Shown here in pieces: positions 34,185 through 46,345 of a DNA stretch of 64,000 nucleotides. The notes below the pieces were generated by a model, which was given only the letters and a program-made list of their open reading frames with translations, did not search any database and was not told the origin of the DNA. The first letter of the stretch is position 1, and every line of letters begins with the position of its first letter. A program made the translations under genes and the position numbers. Source of the stretch: Gnetum montanum (taxonomy: Eukaryota > Streptophyta > Gnetopsida > Gnetales > Gnetaceae); assembly GCA_015680685.1 (NCBI GenBank), contig MNCI01016025.1, forward strand, positions 240,846 to 304,845, read 5' to 3'.

Positions 34185-36390
34185 TGAAACACCATAAATT
34201 TCAAGATTCTCATAATTCAGTAGTCCTAGGATTTGGGCAAGGGTCCCCGTAAGCATGGTATCATGTTAGACCATGCAAACAATACACTTTGCAGTACAAC
34301 CAATGTGGCACCCAACCACAAGGCTAGTTTGCATGAAAGAGGCACCAAGGATAGCCCAAAAAGTTCAATAAATTTTCTATTGCCTAGGCTGATAGGCTTG
34401 CTACACCCTCTAGCTTGCCCATCTTAACACTTGACCCAGTTGATGGTCTACCTAGGGACCATGCTAGGAGTTGCTAAAAGTGTTCAGGATGAGAAAAACA
34501 GTTCAGCAAGTTTTCTAACTATGAGACCTGCTATGCTACACTATGCTACATAGCGTAGCAAGCCTAGGGAAGACTGATCGGGCACCCAAGATGCAGATTG
34601 AGAACAATTCTGTCCTTCAGGATATTTTCTCCACTTCATCCTTGATGCATGAGTAACATGACATGACAAAATGTGGTAAGTTTTTTTAGAAATCACAACA
34701 ATTTGAGTGCTACGCTATGCAGCGTAGTAGGGATGAACTCTAAAAATACTCCTACGCAGATGGATTTGATGAAGTAAGCATATTTTCTCATGCTTCAACT
34801 GTCAAACAAGTTTTCTTTACTGCTACGCTAGGACATGACTAACATTTTATGACAAAGTGTTTGCAAAGTAAGTCATAATTCAAGCCAAAGTAAGTGTTAC
34901 ACTATGCTACGCTAGATAGTGTAACATAGTGTACCAGGGATAGAATGCACGAAGGTCCTCTACCAAGTGATTCCAGTAAAAGGACTACTCTTGGCCAAAC
35001 TTTGGCCTACAAGACTGCTTGTCCCACTTTGCTCTTGCACCCTAAGCAAAGTTTCTTGACAAAGCATTGCAAATCACACAGGGATTCATGTCACAATAGC
35101 TGCTATGCTATGCTACAATACATAGTGTAGCATAGCGTAGCAAGAACATAGAGCATCAACGTGTCCCAAAGGTGAACTCAGTAGGTCTCAGTACTTTTCC
35201 ACATGAAATATAGGGTTGCAATTGCTTGACTAGCTAGAGCTCAGATAGGTATTCCCAACTTTCAAGCAAGAATTCCTTCAAGACTGGTGGCTACACTATG
35301 CTATGCTACCTAGTGTAACATAGCATAGCATATAGGTGTTTACTCTACGATGATAAGCTAGGCATCATAAGTAGCATAACACTCATATGGAAGCCCTAAG
35401 ACATCTTTGGCTAGCTCCAAAACTTGTTGGCAATGGTCACTCCCATCCTAGCATCTCTTAAATAGATAAAATCATCAAGTTTGCTTTGATTCTCACCCCC
35501 TAACTATCCCCCAAAGTTGTCCCTATGCTTGAGCCTGCTCGCAAGAGTAGGGAAGATGTAGCCTTGGAGCACAGGCTCCACTTTACATTCATTATTGGCA
35601 TTTTTATTTGTAACAAATATGCTAGTTCATTAGATTCTGGCACATGCAGTTTTAGTGGTATGGTCATAACATAGCAAGTTTCACATCCAACATTACACAT
35701 CTAGTATTACACAATAGCACAACATAGTCATGTTTGCACTTTGTGGAACCCAAGACACATGGCATCCAAACCATGTTTCTCTCCTACATATAGCTCTATA
35801 AATACCTCAGTGAATAACATTCAAGGGGTTGGCTTCTAGCATTTTTAACATGGTTGGCTTTTGGCATTGTTGGCTTTGAGAATCACCTTTGTGGAAGTTG
35901 GCATTTTGGCATCTTGGCTCTCTGGTGATTGGCTTTGGCAAGGAGACTAGCAAGAAAAAGGTTCCTGTTGCCAAGCTATTGACAGCAGTTTAGGGAGCTA
36001 TGACCATATTGCTTCATTGTAAGTTATGCCTGTTCACACTACATATCAGTTGTACAGCTTTAGCCAAACAAAGATCAAATCCCCTGATCTTGGGATGGTG
36101 CACTTTCACACCCAAGCCTGTTTCATTTTTTGTTTGCCATTATCATATTTTGCATTATTCTCCATCATTTTACACTTGTTACTTACCCTTTCAAATTGCA
36201 CATAACACCTTTAAAATAAACATTTATGGAAGGTTATTGTACACCGATTAAGTTCTTGTCTGATTGACTAGACCCTTTAGGGCACTCCGCATCCGTTTAT
36301 ATCTACTACGGCCCTCGCACAGATTTGAGGTTAGGTTGTATGCTCGGTAAGCTCTCAATGTTCTAGCCACCGATGTTCTCAGTCACTACA
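34185..36390 (+). repeat. Element A 3' LTR
   Basis: 2206 bp, TGAAACACC...AGTCACTACA, colinear with the 5' LTR including the palindrome-ended units (near 34540, 34715, 34900, 35110 and 35300) and the TATA box at 35797-35804. Confidence 0.92.
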
Positions 36391-36576
36391 GTCTCCTAAT
36401 CTAGTTTTCAAACTTGTTGAATTTTTTTAAAAAACCTTTACCTTCAAACCTTTAATTTCTACCTTTTCTTTATGCTTCCCATTTTTGGAAATTATTGTTA
36501 CCCAAGTCCTTTTTTTCAATTCCATTTTTGAATTTCTGATTTTGATGGTTTGTACCTAAGTGCTAACTTTGGTAAC
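36391..36576 (+). other. Element C leader segment between A and B
   Basis: T-rich, non-coding. It lies between the nested elements and, with 16342-16397 and 46346-46678, should make up the leader of C. Confidence 0.5.
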
Positions 36577-36581
36577 GTAGT
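36577..36581 (+). repeat. Target-site duplication of element B, left copy
   Basis: GTAGT, identical to 46341-46345 on the other side of B. Confidence 0.85.
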
Positions 36582-37424
36582 TGATAAATCATGTTTTTCA
36601 TCACTCTAATATCAAGGTGGCCACAATATTGGGTACGCAATATCATGGCTTAAGATGCGATCTTGTACATTCAATATCATAGGGTTATTCCTGAGTCTAT
36701 AAATATAATGCCCATGTGCATAATTGGGAGGAAGTTTTTAGTAGTCAGTAGCAAAACTCTTATTGTTTGTCCATTTGAAAATTAGAATATTTTCCAAGTA
36801 CCTGCAGCAAGAGATCTAAGTGTGAATGGATCTTTATTTAAACATTGATGTACCTGAGCACACCATTGTGTTGGCAATAAAGATGAGCTCTTCAATCCAT
36901 TTCTTGTAGCACTTGATATTTTCATTCTTATGCATTTATATTTTATACAATTTACATTAATGTTATTTATGCAGCAATTAATTTTGATCAATTAAGAAAA
37001 TCATTAAATTACATAAGCATGATCCCTTCAAGCATATATGTGACACTTAGTAGCTCAGAAATGACTAGTGCTTGACAAATCAGCAGTGTTTGCACAACGT
37101 TCAAGATCTGTTCAAGAAGTGGGAACGGTTACTTGTGTTAGGATAGATTAGACTATAGCTTACTTAGCAATTACTTACTCTTACTTTTGTTCTTATTCTA
37201 GGTGAGTAATTTAATAAAAAAATACTAAAAATATTATGCCTTAGTCACACTTAATCATACAATTGCATTCCACAAGTGGGACTAGGAAAATAACAAATGA
37301 ACAACATACAGACACTATTTAGCTCTAGTGCAGTTAGTAATTATAGTCTACATAATTTGACCGGATTGCACGTGAATGCTTGTGATTCATATGGTTGGAC
37401 TTATAAGTACATTTCCGCTCATCA
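36582..37424 (+). repeat. Element B 5' LTR
   Basis: TGATAAATCATG...GCTCATCA. The first 60 bases differ from the 3' copy at eight sites, all transitions. TATA box at 36698-36705, with an imperfect inverted repeat (ACAATATTG/CAATATCAT) upstream. Confidence 0.92.
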
Positions 37425-37444
37425 TTGGCACCATTGTCAGGGAC
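37425..37444 (+). other. Element B primer-binding site
   Basis: TTGGCACCATTGTCAGGGAC directly after the LTR. It is the Athila-type site, shared with E. Confidence 0.85.
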
Positions 37445-37586
37445 TATAGTTCTTCGTGTGCTATCTAAACCTAATGAACTTAGTAATCTCATTGTTTAAA
37501 CCCTCAGAGTCAAATCTTATGAAAATAAAAATTATTATTATTGTCCTTAGATTAAATCTTAACTGCACACTGTTTCTTAACACAAA

Positions 37587-39620
37587 ATGTCTTCTTTTCA
37601 CAGGAGCCCATCTCTACCTAGGGTAGTTCAAGTACCTCAACAATACTGGGTGGTTTATGCTCATCTCAATGAGCATGTACCAAAATTTACCTTTATCTTA
37701 CATCATGATGAAATGATGTGGTGGCATGATATGGAAGGCAACATTGTGTTGTCACTTGACCGATATGTACCAAAAATGCTCCAACTAATGCTTGCATAAC
37801 ATAGGCTTCAACATCTCCATGGAGAATACGAAATGTGAGATCCTGACTCAAGGGATTATCATCCCACTAAAGCATAAAGATTAAGGGATCATTAGCTAGA
37901 GCATCAACATGAGCTTTTGAAGGGAAAGGGATCAAATATCTTTGCACCTCCACTTGGCCCAATTGATCAAGGCAATTATTTCTTTAGTGATTCTCCTCTC
38001 TTTGACTTTGTTTAAGGAGTCTTTAATTAGAATGTACAATCTACCATTCATAATCCAGGTTCATGTCAAAATGGATCCAATGATAAAAATGGATCTGGAA
38101 AAGTAAGTCAACTAGGCACGTGAAGGACAATAGAATAAAGAGGCTTGATATTAACAATATTCCTCAATTTGATGGAGGATATGATGCTAATCCACAAAAT
38201 CATCTTCAGGCCTTCCAATATGCATGTGCCTTGCAGAACATTGAAAATGATTGACAAAAGCTAAAATTATTTCCAAGAATACTTATAAAAGAGGCAAAAA
38301 TTTGGTATCAATCCTTGGAACCAGAATTGATCAAGCAGTGGAGTACGATGTTGGAACTATTCAATGATAAATATCAAACGTACTCCTAGGTATCCAATAT
38401 AAGGAAACAAATTCAAGGGTGAAAACAAGGGAATCATGAGCCCTTGGATGCTACTATTGGCCATTACTACTCTCTATTGCATAGTTGTCCTGAGCATGGA
38501 TACTCTTAGCTTGATCAACTTTGCCATATTGTAGACAGGTTGTAGTCCAAAACTAGGAAAGCCCTTGGTATCTATGCTGAAGGGAGATTGATAGAGTTGA
38601 GTGCTCATCAAATCCAGAAATTAATTGAGTAGGTAGCTAAGGAGGAGGAAGAGCTTATAAAACATGAAAGTATAGAACAATGCAACAAAGACCCTTCTAT
38701 TTAGAAAAAAGGGATTATATTTTGTGACAGTGAGGATGAATTTTCCAGAGATGAGGTGGTTAATCAAGAAACCTTGCCATTCCAAAAATTACAATAAAAA
38801 ATTGTGGCTAAGGTTGATCAACTATGGGACTCCATGGATAATAAGTTTTAAGCTATTTTAAAAATTTTTGAAGAGTCCAAGTAGCAAGGTCATGAGCGAG
38901 AGCATTGAAGATGTAAGGAAGCTAAATGTGCCAAATCTAAGGGTAAAGGTAAGATAGCTATGATAAATATGGCTACAGATAGTGATTCAGATGATGATGT
39001 GGATGTGATATCTACCAATATGAACATCCTAAGGGATGTTGTCCAATTATATCACACTTGCAATAATTTGGGGTGTATGCCTTACATGCACGACTTACAC
39101 AAAGGCAAACACCCAAAAGATTTCCTTATCCACAAGGAAATCCTTGGTAGTTCTACCAACCATAGCAATACTACCTAAGTGGAAATCCTCTGTAGTACTA
39201 TAAACTGTATCAGCAATGGTAGAAACCACAATCATGGGCATTGCCACCTCCAAGATAGCAATACCCCTATCTGCAACTAGATTCCTACGGGTACTATGTT
39301 CAGCAACGTTCATCTCTAAGGGTCTTCTTTGGTCATATTGCTACTTACCAATCTCACCACTACCCTTTTGAATTATACCAATCATCCTATTCAATGAGGT
39401 ATACCACCTACTACCCTCATACACCACCTGTTCCTACACCTAATCCTCCACCTCCTGCACAACGATCACTTGCTCTATCCATGAAGGGTGAATTGCTTGC
39501 ACACCACAACAAAGCAATGCTACAAGGGTAATTAATCTATAATTAGTTAACCCATCCAATGGGTTGGAACCAAAATGAAAGAAAAGACCCTTCTTCTAAC
39601 CTTGTAGTCCACCAAAGCCC
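37587..39620 (+). pseudogene. Element B gag
   Basis: Start MSSFHRSPSLPRVVQ at 37587, open to 37799 (VVYAHLNEHVPKFTFILHHD). After a stop-rich part, the gag core reads NIPQFDGGYDANPQNHLQAF, KEAKIWYQSLEPELIKQWST and LFNDKYQTYS (38150-38400). It continues with a Glu/Lys-rich helix (EEEELIKHESIEQ) and a Lys-rich basic stretch before an Asp-rich acidic part (DSDSDDDVDV at 38965). It aligns with gag of E. Confidence 0.78.
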
Positions 39621-39719
39621 TCTAATACATTGGTGGTTAGTAACCTTGCTCCTCCAACTTCCTCTATTTCCTCTCTATCCAAGTCCCCTTCAAATCAAAA
39701 TCCTTCTTAAATCAATACT

Positions 39720-40200
39720 ATAATGTTGAAAAATGTTGTATCTAATTGGATTTGAGTTGGTAATCTACCTAGAAAATTAGTTGATCTTGGGAGTCCCCTA
39801 GTTTACTTTCAAATTGCTAGGAATGAGCCTTCCAAAGCTCTTCCTTACTCTAGTTCTAGTGTTAATTTGATCTTGCATGAGATGTACACAATGTGGAACC
39901 TTCCTCTGAAAAAGAGTAACGTCTGGCTAGAATTGTGGTCTAGTCCATCACTATTCCATTGGGATTGGTTGAAGACATCATCACCACTATTTATGGGTGG
40001 TCATATCTAGTTGATTTCCTAGTAATCAAAGTGAAGAACTACAAGGGGGACTTTTCAATTATAATGGGAAGGGCATGAGTAAGTACTATTGATACCAAAA
40101 TGGGCATTAGAGATCTTTCCTTGGAGATATCAAAATAAAATGAATTTGGGAAGATCGAGAAGAAGAGAGTTTCATGTATCATGTACAGTGATTCAAGGTG
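39720..40200 (+). pseudogene. Element B protease remnant
   Basis: Aligns with the better E protease: RKLVDLGSPLVYFQIARNEP, then MYTMWNLPLKK, then the FSIIMGRA-like segment at 40055-40075 and SCIMYSDSRC-like end. Shifts and stops are present. Confidence 0.65.
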
Positions 40201-40479
40201 CCATTGTGTGTAGAAGTTATGGTTAGTAAAGTAAACATTTATCTTTGCATGTAAGTAGTGTGCTCCAGAAGCTGATATCCAAAGATGTCTATACATAGTA
40301 ACCACTAAACAAGAAGGCACCCAATGGCTGATAGCTAATACTAGCAACAGTATATTATGCATGGAAACAACTGAGGGCCTAATGTACAGGTATGTTGCAA
40401 GTATGGATGAACTTGAGTAAGTTCACCACTAGCTCTCTGAAGGAGAAAATGATGATATCAACTGGGATGAGCTGAAAAT

Positions 40480-41600
40480 TCTTTACAGTTTTAAATAAGA
40501 GCTCCTTGAATTAAAGATGCTACTAGCTGGAATGGAGTATATATTTTTGAAAAATGGAAAACTAGTTATCATTAATACCAAGCTCGCTGCATAACAAAAG
40601 AAAAGGTTCATAAAATTTGTGGAAAAATGGTCAGTAGTCTTTTCCTAGTCATATTCCAAACTTACTAAGATAGATCTAAGAATATGCTAGCACCGAACAT
40701 ACACTAACCCTGCCATCAAGCTGAAATGACAGCCACAACGATGTTTAAAAACCAACTTAAAATAGATTGTCAAAGAGTAGATTGAACAACTCCTCAAAGC
40801 GAGATTCATCTACCCTATTAAAAATAGTGAGTGGGTTAGCCCTCTTATGATCATGCCAAAGAATAGAGGCAAATGGAAAGTGTGCATTGATATTAGACTA
40901 CTCAACATGGCAACTTTCAAGGATCATTTTCCATTGCCTTTGGTCGACTAGGTGCTGGACACCATTTTAGGGCATGACTATTACAGCTTTCTTGATGGTT
41001 ATAGTGGCTATAACCAAATTTAGATTCTACCAGAGGACTAGGAAAAGATAACTTTCACAAGTCCTTGGGGGACTTTTGCCTACTGACAGATGCCATTTAG
41101 TCTATGCAATGCCCCAGAGACATTTCAATGATTAGTTCTTAACATTTTTCAATCGTAAATCGATAGTGGGGTAGAAGTTTTTATGGATGATTTTTCTACC
41201 TACGGAGCTATGTTTAAGTAAGCTCTAGATTGTCTTGAGCAAGTGTTGAAAAGATATGTCGAAACAAACCTTCAGCTCAATTGGAAAAAGAGTCATCTTA
41301 TGATCCAGGAAGGCACAATCTTGGGGCATCGCATCTTAAAACTAGGAATCAAGGTGGACCCTAAATAAATAAGGGTCATTCAAGGAATAACTTGTCAACC
41401 TAAAATAGTCAAAGAAGTTCAATAATTCTTTGGTCATAGTGGCTACTACCAATAATTCATAGAGAATTTTTCCAAAATCACCAAGCCATTGGTAGAGTTG
41501 ATGAAGAAGGATGAATCATTCTTCTAGACCCCTACATATGAATGAACATTTCAAGAGTTGAAACAAAAGCTTCTTGAAATTCCCATTCTTCAAGCACTAG
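40480..41600 (+). pseudogene. Element B reverse transcriptase
   Basis: One reading frame with scattered stops. It reads EWVSPLMIMPKNRGKWKV-like sequence near 40840, HDYYSFLDGYSGYNQI at 40975, MPFSLCNAPETFQ and VFMDDFSTYG near 41175 (catalytic FMDD). It then reads LNWKKSHLMIQEGTILGHRI and GIKVDPK. Stops fall at VD*VLD, QI*ILPED*EK and similar places where Gln is expected. Confidence 0.9.
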
Positions 41601-41980
41601 ATTAGTCCAAATCATTTCATGTGATGACTGATGCATCAAATTATGCTTTAGGGGTAGTGCTTATGTAGATGGATGGTCAAAAACATCCATATTACATTCA
41701 CTATGCAAGCTGGAGCATCACAAGTGCACAACTAAACTACACCACCATAGAAAAGGAGTTGATGGTAGTGGTGTTCACTTTAGAGAAGTTGAGGCACTAT
41801 GTGCTTGGATACAAAGTGTTTGTGCACATAGATCATAAATCCATCAGAATTCTAATGAACAAATTGATGATGAGCCCCCATGTCATACATTGGCTCATGA
41901 TTTTGTAGGAATTTAATCTCATGATGGTAGATCATAAAGGTGTGGAGAATGTGATCACAGATCACTTATCATGACTAAGA
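41600..41980 (+). pseudogene. Element B RNase H
   Basis: Reads SFHVMTDASNYALGVVLM, then the open stretch 41669-41908 (HPYYIHYASWSITSAQLNYT, TIEKELMVVVFTLEKLRHYV, VFVHIDHKSIRILM) and MVDHKGVENVITDHLS. TDAS carries the first catalytic Asp. The intact stretch shows the youngest-looking part of B pol. Confidence 0.88.
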
Positions 41981-42199
41981 TGGGATGACAAGGAGAAAGA
42001 GATCCCTTTATCTAATCAATTCCCTAATGAATCTCTCCTTGTAGGTGCTATCAATGCACAAATTCCCAATGAACCAAAATGGTACAACACCATCCTCACT
42101 TATCTACTAAAGCAAGAACTACCACAATGGTTGGATACTAGAAAGAAACAATAGTTTCTTCATCGAGTTAAATATTTGATGGAGATTAATGAGAATCTT

Positions 42200-43340
42200 T
42201 ATAAGGTTTTTCTCAATGGCCTAGTACATTGGTGTATCCCTGACACGGATTAGTTTCATGTTCTTCATGATGCTCACAAAATTCCTTATGGGGATCATTA
42301 TGTTGGGAGATGCATAGCCATAAAAATCTTCATGGTAGGTTATTATTGGCCAACAATCTTCAGGGATGCACATCAATTCATCCGCACTTGTGATTTTTTC
42401 TAGAGGAATGATGGAATGATAGCTTGAATGGAGGAACCACAATAATGGATATAACCTCTCAAATAATTTGACATTTTGGGCATTGACTTTATATGTTCCA
42501 TTGCATATTTATCAAATGAAAAGATTTATATAATAGTCATAGTTGACTATTGTACTAAGTGGGCAGAAGTAACAGTCGTCATTTACTGTACATCCACCAC
42601 TGCTGCTCGGTTTGTACAACAAAACATCATAAATAGTGTTGGTGTACCTCATGCATTACTTTTTGATAATGAAACTCATTTTACAAGTGTCACTTTTCGA
42701 AAGCTTATGCAATGCTTGGGGGTTAAACATAAACTCACAACACCATATCAACCTGAAGCCAATGGCAAAGCTAAGGTCACTAATCAAGAGATTACAAAAA
42801 TCTTAACATGTACCATTAGAAAATATTGAAGGGATTGGAGCACTAAATTATATGATGCCCTTTGGTCCTATCACTCCACATGGAAGCTTTCCATAGGTTA
42901 TTCTTCCTATGATCTTGTGTATGAAAAACTCCCAACATTGCCCATCCATTCTGAGCTCTGTACACTCTCTACAACCTATGACCTTGACCTAAATCTAAGT
43001 CTAGCATATAAAGATCGATTAATGAGTCTCAACTTGCTAGAAGAAAATTAGTTAATGGCCCTTTCATTCAACAAGATGCATAAGGCATTCAACAAGAAAT
43101 TCCATGACATCAGAATAAGAAAAGTAAAGTTTCAACCAGCAGACAAGGTTCTTTATTGGAATCCTACACATGTATCCCAATGAACCAAATTCCAAACATT
43201 GTGGGAAGGACCTTACATTATTGATGACACTTTTCTATCTAGGGCCATGATCATCTACAAAACTAATATCCGAGACAAAAAATAATTCATTAACATTCAA
43301 CAAACAAAACCTTTCCGTGTGCTCAAGCCAACCAATGCAA
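42200..43340 (+). pseudogene. Element B integrase
   Basis: The HHCC-like part reads HDAHKIPYGDHYVGRCIAIK, YYWPTIFRDAHQF and RTCDFF. The core, open at 42476-42829, reads GIDFICSIAYLSNEKIYIIV, IVDYCTKWAEVTVVI, GVPHALLFDNETHFTSVTF and TTPYQPEANGKAKVTNQEIT. First catalytic Asp in VDYC, second in FDNETHF; in the third motif Lys (GKAK) stands near the usual Glu. The C-terminal part reads FNKMHKAFNKKFHDI and DKVLYWNPTH. Homologous to E. Confidence 0.9.
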
Positions 43341-45399
43341 CAAACACCTTGATAGATGGACAACCATGCTCAATCTTTCAAATCTCTCCCTTACAACTTA
43401 GTCATGGGGGATATGGCCACCCATACTAACACCTTTGGTAGCTCCTCAATTTTTGACCTTTTTTTTACACATTTTTTTACAACTTTTTATTTTAATCTTC
43501 TTTATTTTATATATTTGTATTTTAAAGGTTCTTGGTCTTTTCTTAGTTTTTGTTTTACATATATGTTAATATATTCAATATCTATTGTCTATTCTTTTAC
43601 ATTCTTTTATGATTATGTTTCCTTATGTTTGATTTGTTTCCCTACTTTTTCTATTGATAAGGTGGTAGCTACATTGGTAATGCACTGCTTAATGGTGGTA
43701 TGCTTTATTTGTAATTTGATTGTTGATGTCTAGTTTCTGACTTTGAATGTCATTACTAGCAACTAGGAAATGGTTTCTTTTCATGTAATAGGAAATGTAT
43801 CCACATCATCCACCCATCCACATACTCTATGGTATTCCTTATTTTGGAAGCATGCAGTCTCTTCTTCATTAATATAACTTTAATAAATTGGTGACTTTTG
43901 TAGTTTTCGAAATTGGAAAGGAATCAAAGGTTTGGATAGGATGTGGCTTCAAATGAATGTGGTAGTCTTTGTGCTTTTCTATTTTCCTATCTACAAGAGT
44001 GTTCTCATAAGCTCCTCACCATTCTACGTCATTTCATAATAGGAAGTCCAATAAGTCCTTGCATGGTGTGGTCCTCATCCAAAAAAAAAGGGAAGAGAGA
44101 TGAGGATTCAAAGCACACACCTTGAACAAAATAAATACAAAAAATACATGGGTCTTTGCATGGTGTGGTTCCCATAAAAAAAACATAGGAATTCAAAGCA
44201 CACCCCTTAGACCAAATAAAAGGGCTACAAGCACTGGTTATGAGACTTGTCTTGTCTCCTCTAACTAAGGCCCGTTCTCACTTTCTACCTTCACTTCAAT
44301 TTGGAATGGTGGTTTTTTGTGGGAGCATTCTTGTGTTCCAAGGGATGGACTTGCCTTAGAATGTTAATGCAAAGTCACTGAAAGTGGTTGGTTTTGATCT
44401 AGACTGAAGGAAGGATCTTACAAAGTTAATTAATCACAAATTCCACAAGGGACTGTATGTGACCATAATTAGGAACTCCATTCCACTCTCTCTATCATCC
44501 ATATATGCTTTCCATGTCTCACCTCAATGTTATTTCATGTTTTGATTCTATGTTCTAGTTTGATGTGTCAGGTTTCTTAGTTAGTTACTTTTGGGTTTTT
44601 GTACTTAACTTTTCATAATCATTAATCATCCATGGTGCCCACGGACACCTTGGTTTGAAGTTATGCAAGGGCATAAAATTCCTATGCCTACTTTGGGGAG
44701 GATCCACTTGCATATCTTTTGGTTTGGTTAAGTTAAGTTCTTTATCCTTAGACATTATTACCATCAAATTTCTTCTATTTACCCCATCCATGTCATCCAA
44801 TTGTACATACCTTCATAACTATTTATAATGAATTCCTTTTTATTTTTTTGAATACTCTCTTTCTAGTACTCCTTGTGTTAATATTTTTCTGAATTGTATG
44901 GATCACTTCTCTTATTTAACTCATTCGTTAGTCTTTCCATTAACAACATCAAGTAACCAATCTATCACAATCATAACCTGGCTAGATAAAATCACCAACA
45001 AGACAAGGTACTCAGCCATTATTTGTTGCATTATAAATACTAATCCTTGGTTTTTTTGTGATTGCAGTGGAAAGTGTGGTCCAGAAGTGAGACTATCATC
45101 ACCAAGGAGGATGCAACCATATCACTCGCAAGAGATTGTTCATGACCATTAGATCTCTTCTACCTCTCCCTCATTCTTCTAATACCAAGAGGGATTGGAT
45201 ATTCTTCGGATCCATTGGTGTTCATTCCTATTGTCATGAACACCAAATTTTATACACCATTGTAATATTGTATGCTTGGGCACTCTTGTATTTTTCTATT
45301 TTCTCTGTGTCACTTTGCATGTTAGTCAAATATGTCTACATCCCCTATTATATTTTGTAAAGGACTTATTCCTCTTCTTCTATACTCAAGAACGAGTTT
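43341..45399 (+). other. Element B 3' region
   Basis: Non-coding for the most part. 43356-43733 is a 125-codon hydrophobic frame (LFFTHFFTTFYFNLLYFIYL and similar) in T-rich DNA, in the place where some Athila elements have an env-like gene. 44220-44480 aligns with E at 2520-2770. A polypurine-like copy (CTTAGTCATGGGGGATATG) lies at 43399-43417. Confidence 0.5.
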
Positions 45400-45418
45400 T
45401 CATTTAGTTATCGGGGTA
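45400..45418 (+). other. Element B polypurine tract region
   Basis: CATTTAGTTATCGGGGTA just before the TGATAAATC LTR start. F has CATTCAGTCATGGGGGTA in the same place. Confidence 0.6.
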
Positions 45419-45526
45419 TGATAAATCATGTTTTTCATCACTCCAATATTAGGGTGGCTGTGATATTGNGGGGGTATGATAAATCATGTTTTTCATCACT
45501 CCAATATTAGGGTGGCTGTGATATTG
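45413..45526. other. Assembly join with duplicated 56 bp
   Basis: 45413-45468 is repeated at 45471-45526, with N at 45469, at the start of the B 3' LTR. Confidence 0.88.
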
Positions 45527-46340
45527 GGTACACAATATCACAGCCTAAGATGCGATATCGTACATTTGATATCATAGGGTTACTCTCAAGTCTATAAATA
45601 TAGTGCCCAAGCATACAATTGGGAGGAAGTTTTTAGCATTCAATAGCAAAACTCTTGTAGTTTGTCCATTTGAAAGTTAGAATATTTTCCAAGTGCCCAC
45701 AGTAGGAGATCTAAGTGTGAACGAATCCTTATTCAAGCATTGATGTACCTAAGCACATCATTGTGTTGGCAATAAAGATGAGCTCTTTGATCCATTTCTT
45801 GTAGCACTTGAGATTTTCTTTCTTATGCATTTATATTTTATGCAATTTACATTAATGTTATTTATGTAGCAATTAATTTTGATCAATTAAGCAAATTGTT
45901 AAATTACATAAGCACAACCCCCTTGAGCATACATGTGACACTTGGTAGCTTAAAAATGGCTAGCATTTGATAGCCCAGCAATGTTTGCACAATGTCCAAG
46001 ATGTGTTTGGAATGTGGGAATGGTTACTTGTGTTAGGATAGATTAGACTATAGTTTACCTAGCAATTAATCTCTCTTACTTTTATTCACTCTTACTTTTA
46101 TTCTTCTTCTAGGTGAGTAATTCCATTAAAACACAAAATACTAAAAATCTTATGCCTCAATAACACTTAACCATACAATTCCATTCCAAAAGTGGGACTA
46201 AGAAGACAACGAATGAACAACACACATACATTGTTTAGCTCTAGTGCACTTAGTAATTATAGTCTGTAGAATTTGACCAGATTGCATGTGAATGCTTGTG
46301 TTTCATATGGTTGGGTGTAGGGGTACCTTGCCACTCATCA
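45419..46340 (+). repeat. Element B 3' LTR, with an assembly duplication
   Basis: TGATAAATCATG...CCACTCATCA. The first 58 bases are duplicated across an N at 45469, so the true LTR is 45477-46340 (864 bp). A perfect 9 bp inverted repeat (GTGATATTG 45518-45526, CAATATCAC 45533-45541) lies before the TATA box at 45593-45600. Confidence 0.92.
45593..45600 (+). promoter_or_regulatory. TATA box of element B 3' LTR
   Basis: TATAAATA in AGTCTATAAATATAG. The 5' LTR has it at 36698-36705. A 9 bp inverted repeat sits about 50 bp upstream. Confidence 0.6.
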
Positions 46341-46345
46341 GTAGT
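46341..46345 (+). repeat. Target-site duplication of element B, right copy
   Basis: GTAGT, identical to 36577-36581. Confidence 0.85.

Larger units (their letters stand above)
16398..36390 (+). mobile_element. Element A: 20 kb Tat-like LTR retrotransposon
   Basis: It has matching LTRs of 2204 and 2206 bp, a primer-binding site and a polypurine tract. On the plus strand the order is gag, protease, a 6.4 kb spacer, RT, Ty3-type RNase H, archaeal-type RNase H and integrase. The dual RNase H places it in the Tat/Ogre lineage. The spacer holds an antisense intron-containing gene, and repeat arrays flank the pol half. All frames carry stops, so it is non-autonomous now. The 5 bp flanks (TTTTT, GTCTC) do not match. 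Confidence 0.9.
36582..46340 (+). mobile_element. Element B: complete-length Athila-like LTR retrotransposon
   Basis: It has LTRs of 843 and 864 bp (the 3' copy counted without a duplicated assembly piece), identical 5 bp duplications, a primer-binding site, gag, protease, RT, RNase H and integrase in the usual order, and a 2 kb 3' region. The RT box VFMDDFS, the protease DLGS type and the primer site are Athila-like. No archaeal-type RNase H is seen. The pol frame is almost continuous but holds roughly 25 stops. Confidence 0.93.

Noticed and set aside
40480-43340. TAG read as glutamine (recoding) in element pol frames
   Set aside because: Stops also include TGA and TAA in Arg, Trp and Lys positions, and frameshifts are frequent; methylation-driven decay explains it better.
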